Part shown: positions 43,249 through 52,284 of the stretch, in pieces | Position numbering within the stretch: position 1 is the first letter of the stretch | How the letters are laid out: every line of letters starts with the position of its first letter | Source of the DNA: an uncultured Clostridia bacterium | GTDB lineage: Bacteria; Bacillota; Clostridia; UMGS1810 | Direction of reading: 5' to 3' | Length of the DNA stretch: 64,000 nt | NCBI GenBank assembly: GCA_934454585.1 | Contig: CAKSFP010000016.1 | Span: 3,845-67,844, forward strand | Made by a program: the position numbers and the translations under genes | The notes under the pieces: generated by a model | The model's input: only the letters and a program-made list of their open reading frames with translations | Told to the model about the DNA's origin: nothing | Databases searched by the model: none

Positions 43249-43307
43249 ATATGTTGTGTGTCTGCTCGACACGCATTCGCTATGGATCTCGCTGACACAC
43301 AACATAT
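43249..43307. repeat. palindrome with conserved loop, member 1
   Basis: A 14-bp perfect stem (43249-43262 with 43294-43307, ATATGTTGTGTGTC) encloses a loop containing CACGCATTCGCTATGG. The loop matches those of five other palindromes in the window. Confidence 0.7.
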
Positions 43308-43342
43308 ACCCCTCGCCTCTGAGCAGAATCTGCGTTGTGCGT

Positions 43343-43491
43343 AAGGCTCCCCTGTGCAAGGGCGCTGCTTGCCGGTGGCAAGCTGCCTCCCTTGCCTAAA
43401 GGGAGGGGGACCGCCGCAGGCGGTGGAGGGATTCGATCGCCGACCGAGGCGGAGCCGAGACCGCTGTCACCTCAGGTGACTGAGGGGATGT
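43343..43491. repeat. REP-like block with GGGAGG and CCGCC hairpins
   Basis: It contains AGGCTCCCCT, GCCTAAAGGGAGGGGGACCG and CCGCAGGCGG, then a CACCTCAGGTG stem. It is related to the blocks at 17.6, 19.0 and 54.5 kb. With the palindrome before it and a plain AT-rich stretch after it, it fills the 542-base gap before oadG. Confidence 0.7.
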
Positions 43492-43605
43492 TAAAACAAG
43501 ATTGCGCACGGCTCGGTGACATATATTATATTTTGCAAACCGTGACAAAAAATCTCCCTTTTGCCGCAAAATATTAATAAATTATACAGAAGTTTCAAAA
43601 AGGCA

Positions 43606-43633
43606 TTGAAATTTTGCAAAATAGGAATATAAT
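43606..43633 (+). promoter_or_regulatory. promoter of the sodium-pump decarboxylase operon
   Basis: TTGAAA (43606-43611), 16 bases, TATAAT (43628-43633). It lies 120 bases before the first gene. Confidence 0.55.
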
Positions 43634-43753
43634 ATATTTAATTTGTTGTTAAAAATATCGGTAAGGAAAGATTTCGGGTATTTTCGATTTCTGATTTCCA
43701 TGCCATAATTTTTTACATAAATTCATCTTTTTTCACTGAAAGGAGGAAGAAAT

Positions 43754-44035
43754 ATGGAAATATCAAACGGTATAGTTATAGCTCTCGGACTCGGCATAGT
43801 TTTCGCCGGCCTCATCTGCATAGTTATCATATGCACCATCATGGGCGCTGTGTGCAAAAAACTTGTTAAACCCGAAGAAGCAAAGCCTGTAAGTGCTCCG
43901 GCACAGTCTGCACCGTCGGCAAATGCCCCCATTGCAAACAAGCAGGAGATTATCGCCGGTGTCTGCGCGGTTCTTGCGGAGGAGCTCGGCACGGATGTAA
44001 GCAACATCCGAGTTACATCTTTTAAGAAAGTCTGA
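43754..44035 (+). CDS. oadG: sodium-pump decarboxylase gamma subunit (OadG family)
   Basis: The 93-residue subunit anchors the complex. One N-terminal membrane helix (IVIALGLGIVFAGLICIVIICTIM) is followed by an Ala/Pro-rich linker. The cytoplasmic tail NKQEIIAGVCAVLAEELGTDVSNIRVTSFKKV is typical of OadG-like proteins. GAAAGGAGG precedes the ATG. It is the first gene of an operon gamma, biotin carrier, beta, alpha. Confidence 0.88.
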   Translation: MEISNGIVIALGLGIVFAGLICIVIICTIMGAVCKKLVKPEEAKPVSAPAQSAPSANAPIANKQEIIAGVCAVLAEELGTDVSNIRVTSFKKV

Positions 44036-44065
44036 AAAATTTTTTAGTAGAGAGAGGTAAAAACA

Positions 44066-44416
44066 ATGAAAAACTATAAAGTAGTAGTAAACGGTACAGA
44101 ATATGCTATTTCCATCGAACTCATCAGTGAGCAGGAGGCAAAGGCAGCTCAGGCAGCGCCCAAGGCGGCTCCGGCAGCAGCTCCCGCAGCGGCTGCAGGC
44201 GAGGGCGAAAAGATCAATGCCCCCATGCCCGGAAACATTCTTGCAGTTAATGTTAAAGAAGGCGATGCAGTTAAAAAAGGTCAGGTTCTCATGATCCTCG
44301 AGGCTATGAAAATGGAAAACGAAATCATGGCGGGAACAGACGGTACAGTTACATCTGTCTGTGTTGCAAAAGGTGCAACCGTTGAGACAGGCACTGTTCT
44401 TTGCACAATAAAATAA
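44066..44416 (+). CDS. biotin carboxyl carrier protein of the decarboxylase
   Basis: The 116-residue protein has an N-terminal segment (KNYKVVVNGTEYAI), an Ala/Pro-rich flexible linker, and a biotinyl domain with the attachment site EAMKMENEI. It carries the carboxyl group from the alpha subunit to the membrane beta subunit. In many bacteria this domain is the C-terminus of the alpha subunit; here it is a separate protein. GAGAGAGG precedes the ATG. Confidence 0.93.
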   Translation: MKNYKVVVNGTEYAISIELISEQEAKAAQAAPKAAPAAAPAAAAGEGEKINAPMPGNILAVNVKEGDAVKKGQVLMILEAMKMENEIMAGTDGTVTSVCVAKGATVETGTVLCTIK

Positions 44417-44444
44417 ACGAAATTCAGATTAAGGAGCTAAAATA

Positions 44445-46082
44445 ATGAAGAAAAGAATATTTGCTGCTCTTATGCTGATGATTATGGTTGTCGGATTTAC
44501 ATATTCCTGTATTGCCGCAGGAAGTGACGCTCCGGCAGACACAACGCTTTCAATAAAGAGCACTGCTTATGACCAAGAGACAGACACATTAACTGTCGTT
44601 ATGGCGAACAACAGCGATAAGGATCTGCTTGCCGCTGCTCTCATTATCACCGATTTTGATGAAAATCAGATAACCTTCGAAGATTTCAGCCAGGTTGCAC
44701 AGACCGGCGAGATCAAGCCCGGCGGAGAAGTAACTTTCTCTTACAAGGCAAAGATTAAAGATTTTAGAAACGACGGTGTATACCCTGTGGTTAACGGACA
44801 GATTCAGTACATCGTCAACGACCCTGTAATCGACACGACTGCACAGGGATACACTCCCGAAAAAATTGAACTCAAGGATATGTTCAACAGCGAGCCGGTA
44901 ACGGCTGCATCGGCTGTTGTAAACTTCCTTCATCAGACAGGTTTTTCAATGCTTGCGGGCAACTGGAAATGCGTCATCATGATGCTCATCTCCTGCGTGC
45001 TGCTCTACCTTGCCATTGTTAAAGGATTTGAGCCGCTTTTGCTCATACCTATCGCATTCGGTATGCTGCTGACGAACTTCCCCGGTGCCGATATGTTCCA
45101 CGAAGAACTCTTTGCAAACGGTCATGTTCACTGGGATTTGTTCAATGCGTCAAACAACCTTACACCGGGACTTATAGACTATCTCTATCTCGGCGTTAAG
45201 CTCGGCATATATCCGTGCCTCATCTTCATGGGCGTCGGCGCTATGACGGACTTTGCTCCGCTCATTGCCAACCCCAAGAGCCTTTTGCTCGGTGCGGCTG
45301 CTCAGCTTGGTATATTCGTAACATTCATCGCGGCAAGATTCCTCGGTTTCACAGGTGCTGAGGCAGGTTCCATCGGCATCATCGGCGGCGCGGACGGCCC
45401 GACGGCCATCTTCGTAACCACCAAACTTGCGCCGCATCTGCTCGGACCTATCGCTGTTGCCGCTTATTCATACATGGCTCTGGTGCCGGTTATTCAGCCG
45501 CCTATCATGAAGGCGCTCACAACCAAGGCAGAGAGACAGATTGTCATGAAGCCGCTGCGCACCGTGTCCAAGACAGAGAAAATTGTGTTCCCGATTGTCG
45601 TTACGGCTTTCGTTTCACTCCTCGTTCCCTCAGCCGGCCCGCTTGTAGGCTGCCTGATGTTCGGCAATCTGGTTAAAGAGTGCGGCGTTGCGGACAGAAT
45701 CTCCAAGACTGCTCAGAACGAACTGATGAATATCGTTACAATATTCCTCGGTGTATCTGTCGGTGCTACGGCTACTGCAGACACCTTCCTGAGTATGCAG
45801 ACAATAAAAATCATTGTAATGGGCGTTGTAGCTTTCGGTCTGGGAACAGCCGGCGGTGTGCTCCTTGCAAAATTCATGAACCTGTTCCTCAAGACCAAGA
45901 TCAATCCGCTCATCGGTTCGGCAGGCGTTTCCGCAGTGCCTATGGCGGCGCGTGTATCTCAGGTTGTGGGACAGAAAGAGAATCCGAAGAACTTCCTGCT
46001 TATGCACGCAATGGGCCCGAATGTTGCCGGAGTCATCGGTTCTGCAATAGCAGCCGGCGTACTCCTTGCATTGTTTGCATAA
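44445..46082 (+). CDS. oadB: sodium-pump decarboxylase beta subunit with extra extracytoplasmic N-terminal domain
   Basis: The 545-residue protein is about 130 residues longer than typical beta subunits. Residues 1-26 form a signal-peptide-like helix. About 30-150 is a beta-sandwich-like domain (LSIKSTAYDQETDTLTVVM, IKPGGEVTFSYKAKI) that would face outside. The membrane part starts near 155, with GVGAMTDFAPLIANPKS and the GIIGGADGPTAIFVTTKLAP segment that holds the sodium-coupled decarboxylation site. NIVTIFLGVSVGATATADTF and MHAMGPNVAGVIGSAIAAG follow. It decarboxylates carboxybiotin and exports sodium. The N-terminal domain has no role that I know. Confidence 0.9.
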   Translation: MKKRIFAALMLMIMVVGFTYSCIAAGSDAPADTTLSIKSTAYDQETDTLTVVMANNSDKDLLAAALIITDFDENQITFEDFSQVAQTGEIKPGGEVTFSYKAKIKDFRNDGVYPVVNGQIQYIVNDPVIDTTAQGYTPEKIELKDMFNSEPVTAASAVVNFLHQTGFSMLAGNWKCVIMMLISCVLLYLAIVKGFEPLLLIPIAFGMLLTNFPGADMFHEELFANGHVHWDLFNASNNLTPGLIDYLYLGVKLGIYPCLIFMGVGAMTDFAPLIANPKSLLLGAAAQLGIFVTFIAARFLGFTGAEAGSIGIIGGADGPTAIFVTTKLAPHLLGPIAVAAYSYMALVPVIQPPIMKALTTKAERQIVMKPLRTVSKTEKIVFPIVVTAFVSLLVPSAGPLVGCLMFGNLVKECGVADRISKTAQNELMNIVTIFLGVSVGATATADTFLSMQTIKIIVMGVVAFGLGTAGGVLLAKFMNLFLKTKINPLIGSAGVSAVPMAARVSQVVGQKENPKNFLLMHAMGPNVAGVIGSAIAAGVLLALFA

Positions 46083-46119
46083 ATTGACAGGCATCCATAC
46101 CACGAAAGGGAATGATATT

Positions 46120-47532
46120 ATGTCAAAACTTTTAATTACAGATACAATCCTTCGTGATGCTCACCAGTCACAGGCGGCAACACGAATGACTATTGAAGAT
46201 ATGCTCCCGGCTCTTAAGACTCTCGATGAAATAGGATACTATTCCGTGGAGTGCTGGGGCGGTGCGACATTTGACTCCTGCATGAGATTCCTCAACGAGG
46301 ATCCGTGGGAGAGACTGCGCACCATTAAGAAAAATATGCCCAACACCAAGCTGCAGATGCTTTTCCGCGGACAGAACATCCTCGGCTACAAGCACTATGC
46401 GGACGATGTTGTTGAGCAGTTCTGCAAAAAGTCCATCGAGAACGGCATAGACATCGTAAGAATTTTTGACGCACTCAACGACCCGAGAAACCTGGAGGCA
46501 GCCGTAAAATTTGTTAAAGAATACGGCGGCATCTGCGAGACGGCAATCAGCTACACCGTCAGCCCCGTTCACAATGAGGACTATTTTGTAAAGCTTGCAA
46601 TGAAGCTTGAAAAAATGGGTGCGGACACAATCTGCATCAAAGATATGGCCAACCTTCTGTTGCCTTATGACGCATACAGCCTGGTTAAAAAGCTCAAGGA
46701 GAATGTGGGCGTGCCGATTCATCTGCACACACACAACACCACCGGCACGGGCGACATGACTAACCTCATGGCGGCTCAGGCAGGTGTGGATATTGTTGAC
46801 TGTGCGCTCTCACCCATGGCGAACGGCACAAGCAACCCGGCTACGGAATCCCTTGTTGCGACACTCAAGGGCACAGAGAGAGACACCGGACTTGACCTCA
46901 ACAAACTGAGCAAAGCGGCAGAGCACTTCCGCAAGGTTGCAAAAGACCTTGAGGAAAGAGGCAGCCTCGATCCCAAGGTGCTCCATGTTGACACCAATAC
47001 GCTGCTCTATCAGGTGCCGGGCGGTATGCTCTCAAACTTGATTTCACAGCTCAAACAGATGAATGCAGAGGACAAGTACTATGAAGTGCTTGCCGAAGTT
47101 CCGAGAGTAAGAAAAGACTTCGGTTATCCTCCGCTTGTTACTCCCACAAGCCAGATTGTCGGTACACAGGCTGTGCTCAATGTGGTAGCCGGAGAGAGGT
47201 ATAAGATGATAACCAAGGAGTCAAAGGGACTTTTGCGCGGCGAATACGGTCAGCTCCCGGCAGAGGTGAACGAGGAGGTTCGCAAGAAAGCTATCGGTGA
47301 TGCCGAGGTCATCACCTGCAGACCGGCAGATCTGCTCGAACCCGAGCTTGACAAGTACCGCGAGGAGTGCAAGGACATCGCAAAGAGTGAGGAAGATGTG
47401 CTCAGCTATGCGCTGTTCCCCCAGGTTGCGGAGAAATTCTTTGCCGTTCGTGACGGCAGAGCTGAGGCTCCCAAGGCAGAATCCACGGCGAGCGATGGCA
47501 CCAGAACGATTTATGTTCAGGATTTGTCATAA
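46120..47532 (+). CDS. oadA: oxaloacetate decarboxylase alpha / pyruvate carboxylase B-type carboxyltransferase
   Basis: The 470-residue carboxyltransferase starts with the TIM barrel LITDTILRDAHQSQAATRM, metal-site HLHTHNTTGTGDM and GVDIVDCALSPMANGTSNPATESLVATLKG. It moves the carboxyl group from oxaloacetate (or a related acid) to biotin. It stops after the PYC/OADA conserved domain and lacks a C-terminal biotinyl domain, which is supplied by the separate carrier gene. AAAGGGA precedes the ATG at 46120. The exact substrate is inferred from homology. Confidence 0.92.
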   Translation: MSKLLITDTILRDAHQSQAATRMTIEDMLPALKTLDEIGYYSVECWGGATFDSCMRFLNEDPWERLRTIKKNMPNTKLQMLFRGQNILGYKHYADDVVEQFCKKSIENGIDIVRIFDALNDPRNLEAAVKFVKEYGGICETAISYTVSPVHNEDYFVKLAMKLEKMGADTICIKDMANLLLPYDAYSLVKKLKENVGVPIHLHTHNTTGTGDMTNLMAAQAGVDIVDCALSPMANGTSNPATESLVATLKGTERDTGLDLNKLSKAAEHFRKVAKDLEERGSLDPKVLHVDTNTLLYQVPGGMLSNLISQLKQMNAEDKYYEVLAEVPRVRKDFGYPPLVTPTSQIVGTQAVLNVVAGERYKMITKESKGLLRGEYGQLPAEVNEEVRKKAIGDAEVITCRPADLLEPELDKYREECKDIAKSEEDVLSYALFPQVAEKFFAVRDGRAEAPKAESTASDGTRTIYVQDLS

Positions 47533-47552
47533 TTGAAATAAATTGATTTTCA

Positions 47553-47581
47553 TCGGGGCGATCTTTTCGCCCCGAATGTTT
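47553..47581 (+). terminator. terminator of the decarboxylase operon
   Basis: A 9-bp stem TCGGGGCGA / TCGCCCCGA (47553-47561 with 47567-47575) is followed by ATGTTTTTT. Confidence 0.88.
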
Positions 47582-47633
47582 TTTGACGGAATACGATGAT
47601 TGGATTGGGTCAAAGATTAGCACAGAGGCGAGT

Positions 47634-47817
47634 GGGGGTATATTTTATTTTGTGTGAGCGAGTTCTGCGCAGGGCTCCCTAAAAGGTGGTAGCGTAGCGT
47701 GCCTTTTTGGGAAAAAGGAGAAACAGCAAAGCGAGTAAGCTGTAAATCTTCCGATTTACAGCGCACGATGTGCAGCTTGTTTCGACGCCTGAGCGAGCCA
47801 AAATAAAATATACCCCC
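47634..47817. repeat. palindromic element with internal module shared with the atp operon
   Basis: The arms are a perfect 18-bp inverted repeat (47634-47651 with 47800-47817, GGGGGTATATTTTATTTT). Inside is the GCAGGGCTCCC...GTAGCGTAGCGTGCC...AGCTGTAAATCTTC module found inverted at 11.3-11.5 kb, flanked here by GAGCGAG. Confidence 0.85.
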
Positions 47818-47862
47818 ACAAGACGGTGCACTTATGAAGAATTTTGGAAAAGGAGAACCACC

Positions 47863-48744
47863 ATGCACGACTATATAATCCGCGCCGCAACAGACAGCGG
47901 CAGCATCCGTGCTTTTGCGGCATACACAAAAGAAACCGTGGAACAGGCACGCATTTATCACAAGACCTCCCCCACAGCCACGGCGGCAATGGGCAGACTG
48001 CTCACTGCGGCGGCTATCATGGGCACGACCCTGAAGGGAGAGGACGATATAATCACATTGCAGACAAACGGCGACGGACCTATAGGCAGAATGATTGCCG
48101 TGACGGACTCCAAGGCTAATGTAAAATGCTGTGTGGGCAATCCTAATGTCGATTTGCCGCTCAATTCTGAGGGGAAACTCGATGTCGGCGGTGCCGTGGG
48201 TAAGCACGGATTTTTGACCGTCATCACCGATCTGGGACTGAAAGAGCCTTACATAGGCAAGATTCCGCTTGTCTCGGGAGAGATAGGCGACGACCTCACA
48301 CAGTATTTCGCCGTTTCGGAACAGATTCCGTCTGCGGTGGGGCTCGGGGTGCTTGTCGATACAGATTTGTCGGTAAAGACCGCCGGCGGATTTCTCATCC
48401 AGGTTATGCCGGAGGCAAGTGAGGAAGAAATCAGCGCTTTGGAGAAGAATATTGCGGCTTTTTCGTCAGTGACGGCAATGCTTGACGAAGGCAAGACGAT
48501 TGAGGAAGTGCTCGCCGCGGTTATGGACGGAATCGAGTACCATGTAACGGACAAGATTCCGACAAGATATTATTGCAATTGCTCACGCGAGCGCGTGGAG
48601 AAAACCCTCATCACCATAGGCAAAAAGGAACTTGAGGACATCATGAACACCGACGGCAAGGCACAGCTTACCTGTCATTTTTGCGACGGCGTGTATGATT
48701 TTTCAAAAGAGGATTTGCAAAGAATTATAGATGAGATTGGATAA
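47863..48744 (+). CDS. hslO: redox-regulated chaperone Hsp33
   Basis: The 293-residue holdase binds unfolding proteins under oxidative stress. It starts MHDYIIRAATDSGSIRAFAA and keeps the GDGPIGRMIAVTDSKANVKC segment. The zinc switch near the C-terminus has the four cysteines as CNCS and CHFC (about 238-273). AAAAGGAG precedes the ATG. It follows the palindromic element and has no operon partner. Confidence 0.96.
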   Translation: MHDYIIRAATDSGSIRAFAAYTKETVEQARIYHKTSPTATAAMGRLLTAAAIMGTTLKGEDDIITLQTNGDGPIGRMIAVTDSKANVKCCVGNPNVDLPLNSEGKLDVGGAVGKHGFLTVITDLGLKEPYIGKIPLVSGEIGDDLTQYFAVSEQIPSAVGLGVLVDTDLSVKTAGGFLIQVMPEASEEEISALEKNIAAFSSVTAMLDEGKTIEEVLAAVMDGIEYHVTDKIPTRYYCNCSRERVEKTLITIGKKELEDIMNTDGKAQLTCHFCDGVYDFSKEDLQRIIDEIG

Positions 48745-48762
48745 AATGATTATCCCGCGTGT

Positions 48763-48829
48763 CATATATTATGTGTCTGCGGAGTCCATAGCACCGTTAG
48801 GCGCGTGCGGAGCAGACATATAATATATG
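48763..48829. repeat. palindrome with conserved loop, member 2
   Basis: An 18-bp stem with one mismatch (48763-48780 with 48812-48829, CATATATTATGTGTCTGC) encloses CCATAGCACCGTTAGGCGCG, the inverted form of the shared loop. It lies just after hslO. Confidence 0.7.
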
Positions 48830-48875
48830 GGCACAGATTGTTGACTTATCCGCTTAACGAACAAGGATGAAACTC

Positions 48876-49246
48876 ATGACAAAAGCAAAAAACAACGATA
48901 TAACAAAACAACTTGAGAGCGGCGCAATACTGCCGCTGATTTTCCGTTTGACACTGCCTGCCGTGGCGGCACAACTTATAATGTTTTTGTATAACATAGT
49001 GGACAGAATGCAAACATCGCTCTCGGTCAGGCGAAGACAGCGCTGTTTCCGGCGGTCACAAGAAAGGTGATTATCCTCATACCGCTTTGCTTTGTGCTCA
49101 CGCATTTTCTGGGATACAAGGGAGTGTATATGTCGGAGGAAATTGCGGATTTGGCAGTCGGGATTATTACCGCGGCGGTTATTTTTCCCTCATTGCCGAG
49201 GATTTTTGCACGCAGAGAGAAAGAGTTGGAGATAAGTCGGGAGTGA
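48876..49246 (+). pseudogene. MATE-family efflux pump remnant with a large internal deletion
   Basis: The first 45 or so codons (TKQLESGAILPLIFRLTLPAVAAQLIMFLYNIVDRM) are the N-terminus of a MATE multidrug/sodium antiporter. From about 49010 the second frame encodes the C-terminus (ALGQAKTALFPAVTRKVIILIPLCF, then FLGYKGVYMSEEIADLAVGIITAAV and FPSLPRIFARREKELE), ending at TGA 49246. A complete MATE gene is about 1350 bp, so roughly 1 kb of the middle has been deleted, with a frameshift at the junction. AAGGATG-type site precedes the ATG. No function is expected. Confidence 0.85.
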
Positions 49247-49268
49247 TTTATAGATTGTGCATCGTCTC

Positions 49269-49339
49269 GTGGGGGTGTATTATATTTTGAAAACACACGC
49301 ACTTCTGCTATCGGTTTTCAAAATATAATACACCCCCAC
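49269..49339. repeat. palindrome with conserved loop, member 3
   Basis: A perfect 26-bp stem (49269-49294 with 49314-49339) encloses a loop with CACGCACTTCTGCTATCGG. Confidence 0.8.
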
Positions 49340-49412
49340 TCGCCTTTGTGGTAATTTTGATTTTGCAGAAAAATTAACACTTGACAGAAAGGCGCCCTTG
49401 CTAAAGGGAGCT

Positions 49413-49465
49413 GTCAGCACATGCCATATATTATTTTTGAAAAATAATATATGGCATGTGCTGAC
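49413..49465. repeat. perfect 26-bp palindrome in a REP-like block
   Basis: GTCAGCACATGCCATATATT... (49413-49438) is mirrored at 49440-49465 around one base. It is flanked by CCCTTGCTAAAGGGAGC as in the parA-flanking elements. It lies just beyond the 3' end of the AraC-type regulator and could stop transcription from either side. Confidence 0.8.
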
Positions 49466-49499
49466 TGAGGGGTTGTAAACTGTAATCATTCCGTATCCC

Positions 49500-51830
49500 T
49501 CATATCGCCGGGTTATTCAATCGCCTGTATTCTTTCGGCGTTATCCCCTCGGACTTGGAGAATGCGCGCAAAAATGTTCTCTGATTTGCATATCCAACCT
49601 GTTCGCCGATTTCCGTGTTGGAAAGGTCGGTGGTGACAAGCAGTTTTTTAGCCGCGCTTATGCGCACCGATGTGATGTAATCAAGCAGACCGATGCCGAA
49701 TTCCTTTTTGAACTGGCTCGAAAGATAGCTGGAATTTGTCTTGAACACAAGCGATATTTCGCTCACGCTGAGCGAATCCTCGCCGTAGTGCTCGTCTATG
49801 TAATCTTTAATCTGTTTATAGAATGTCGCCTTGCCCGTTCCGGACGATTTTTTCTCCGTATCGTAGCTGTCGAGATATCTGTCGATGATAGTTATGGTCT
49901 TAAGCATTATTCCCGACACGGTCGCCGATGCGGACATGATGCCGTTCATCTCTACGCTTGCAAGGAAGCGTCCCGAATTGCCGCTGTCGTTTGGAATGAC
50001 ATGCTTGAAGAATGTTGTGAGCAAATCACACGCGAATGACCGCGCTGTTTCCACGGAGATGCTCTTGTTCAGCTGAAAATTGTATATTAGGTTTTCCACA
50101 ACCTTTTTGCATTTTTTGTAGTCGCCGCTGTCCAGGCATGACACAATGTTCTGCTCAGCCTCAAGCGAGAGCGGATTCTTCACTCTTGTATCAAGGGTTA
50201 TTTCGTCATAGAAAAGCACTTTGCAATCGGATTTTATGGCATATTCCATGCATAGCACCGCCTCGTTGTAGGCGTCGTTCAGACACGCAAGCGACACATG
50301 GGGTGCACTCATTGCGGCGGTTATCTCGAAGTTAAATTCCGTCTTTATTATCTCGGACGCATGGGCAAAGATCTCTTTCATGTCATTCTTGAATGTGTCC
50401 GTCTCGCCGTCGCCGAAGTTGACTATGGCGGCAAGAAAATTACCCATTGACACCGTTGCGGCGGTGTATTTTTCGTTAATCTCCTCACCCAGTATGTTTG
50501 ACATAATGAACTGCGCAAGTTTTTGTCTGTCGTTTTCGTTCGCCTTGTAGCTGTCGTCGGCAAACATCTGAGACAGATCGCCCGAATAAAGGGCAATGGT
50601 TGCAAACATCTTGTTTTGCATATCTATGCCCACCATGCCGAGTTGTTCTTCATAGGTGAATTTGTCGTTTTGTTTGCCGTAGAGTATGTTTGAAAGGACA
50701 TTTTCTTTCAAAATATCATTTTGATTATACAGTTTTTGAGCATAGGTTTCTTTTTCGCCGAGAACATTTTTTATGACATTGTTTATATATTCATATGCGT
50801 CGTACGACTGCGGCATACCGCCGGGCGACAGAAGGTTTACAATGTCCTCGAGCGGTTTGTTGTTTCGTTTGACAAGGTAGAATATTATCACCAAACCGAT
50901 AATCAGGCACATCAGTGACGATGTCCACATGAAAATCCGCGCATTTTGCAGCGAAGCCCAGTAGTCGGAGTATTTTGTTACATATCCGTAGCTCCAGTTG
51001 GACACATTGGACATGGTTCTCATTACTACAAGACCGCCGTCTGTGCGGTAGTATGTTTGGTTGCGGTCGGACACCTTGCCGACGGCGCGCACGGCCTGTT
51101 CTTCCTCGGGCGATATATCGTTGCTGATTATCGTGCCGTCCGATGAGTGCATATAGAAAACGCCCTTTATGCTGCCGGTTGCGTCGTTTATCAACTTGTC
51201 AAAATTCAGTTCGGCAATAGTGGAATACAGCACTTGATTTGTGGCGTATTTGTAAGTAGGCATCACAAGAAACAAATAGGTTTTGCCTTCGTTGTTCAGA
51301 CAGACGAAACCTGATGTCGATTTTGACAGAATGTTTGTTTTCCATGTGTCCTCGGAAAGTCCGCCGTCATCGTTGTTATATGCCCGCAGCCAGAAGTAGT
51401 GCTCGGGAGTAATGGCGCCGCCGGTGTAGATGCTGCCCGTATCGGCAAAGTATATGTACTTGTTATTGATATATTCCGTGTAGACATAGTACGAACGCCA
51501 CACATCGTTTGACGAAAGAATCATGTTAAGGCGCTGCTCTCCGGATATCGGCATATTTTGCTGAGCCAGTGCAGATATGTTTTTGTTAACCGAAAGCGCA
51601 CTTGTCGCAGTTACTATGTTACCCAAAGTGCTGTCAAGAAATGTCTGTGCGTTTTTTAGGTGTGTTTCGTTCGTCTGTTTTATCTTTTGTTTCAGACTGG
51701 ACTCCACATAATAGTAAGATATGAAACTGAACAAAATGGGCAAAAGGAGAATCAAGATGTATGATATGAGCCAGAATTTTGCTGTCCGTGATGAGCGGGT
51801 CTTTTTGATAAAGTATCCGATTGCGTTCAT
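49500..51830 (-). CDS. membrane-bound AraC-family regulator with extracellular sensor
   Basis: The 776-residue protein has a membrane helix at about 15-40 (WLISYILILLLPILFSFISYYYV), an outer region of about 260 residues with Cache-type features, and a second helix near 305-330 (SLMCLIIGLVIIFYLV). A cytoplasmic middle follows, then a C-terminal AraC HTH pair (SVSEISLVFKTNSSYLSSQFKKEFGIGLLDYI and IGEQVGYANQRTFLRAFSKSEGITPKEYRR). It combines sensing and DNA binding in one protein, as in one-component regulators of polysaccharide loci. The ATG at 51830 has AAAAGG upstream. It is divergent from the SLH/lyase genes and is the likely controller of them. Confidence 0.85.
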   Translation of the reverse strand: MNAIGYFIKKTRSSRTAKFWLISYILILLLPILFSFISYYYVESSLKQKIKQTNETHLKNAQTFLDSTLGNIVTATSALSVNKNISALAQQNMPISGEQRLNMILSSNDVWRSYYVYTEYINNKYIYFADTGSIYTGGAITPEHYFWLRAYNNDDGGLSEDTWKTNILSKSTSGFVCLNNEGKTYLFLVMPTYKYATNQVLYSTIAELNFDKLINDATGSIKGVFYMHSSDGTIISNDISPEEEQAVRAVGKVSDRNQTYYRTDGGLVVMRTMSNVSNWSYGYVTKYSDYWASLQNARIFMWTSSLMCLIIGLVIIFYLVKRNNKPLEDIVNLLSPGGMPQSYDAYEYINNVIKNVLGEKETYAQKLYNQNDILKENVLSNILYGKQNDKFTYEEQLGMVGIDMQNKMFATIALYSGDLSQMFADDSYKANENDRQKLAQFIMSNILGEEINEKYTAATVSMGNFLAAIVNFGDGETDTFKNDMKEIFAHASEIIKTEFNFEITAAMSAPHVSLACLNDAYNEAVLCMEYAIKSDCKVLFYDEITLDTRVKNPLSLEAEQNIVSCLDSGDYKKCKKVVENLIYNFQLNKSISVETARSFACDLLTTFFKHVIPNDSGNSGRFLASVEMNGIMSASATVSGIMLKTITIIDRYLDSYDTEKKSSGTGKATFYKQIKDYIDEHYGEDSLSVSEISLVFKTNSSYLSSQFKKEFGIGLLDYITSVRISAAKKLLVTTDLSNTEIGEQVGYANQRTFLRAFSKSEGITPKEYRRLNNPAI

Positions 51831-51844
51831 TTGTTTCATCCTTT

Positions 51845-51935
51845 TCAAATTTAATGAATTGCCTTGCGGCATGAATTGAAATTAAAAATTCCGTGAATTA
51901 TCTCTGACAAGACATGAATTACGCTGTGCGCATTA
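51845..51935. repeat. ATGAATTG hairpin cluster upstream of the AraC-type gene
   Basis: GAATTGCCTTGCGGCATGAATTG and further copies resemble the cluster after dnaA (21.95-22.12 kb). It lies in the leader of the regulator gene. Confidence 0.55.
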
Positions 51936-51955
51936 TTGAAATGTTCAACACAGAT

Positions 51956-51984
51956 ATAATACAACATGATTTTCCAAAAGTCAA
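51956..51984 (-). promoter_or_regulatory. promoter of the AraC-type regulator
   Basis: On the minus strand, TTGACT (51979-51984) and TATTAT (51956-51961) are 17 bases apart. In the rest of the 454-base divergent spacer (51831-52284) I could not place a convincing plus-strand promoter. Confidence 0.55.
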
Positions 51985-52284
51985 GAAAAATATTAAAAAG
52001 TGAAAAAATCATATGACAGAAATAAAAGGAAATGCATAAAATTTTTTGCTCTTGAGGTATAATTTTCAATATATTCTGTCCGACGGCAAATGATTTTACT
52101 GCTCTCGGATTTCTTGAGTTTTGGTGTGCGTGAAAGTCCAAAATGACCTGATTTTAACGAAAATGACACTAATTCCAATAAATCGTCACTTTAATATTTC
52201 AAAAACATATGATACGATAAAGTCAAGATAGTCGTGCCGAGGGCGAATTTGTCCCATTTCGGCACAGTGAAGGAGGAACACATT

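Noticed and set aside
44445..44530. Lipoprotein signal at the start of the beta subunit (FTYSC).
   Set aside because: The residues before the Cys do not fit a lipobox (Thr and Tyr at -3 and -2), so it was treated as an ordinary signal-like helix.
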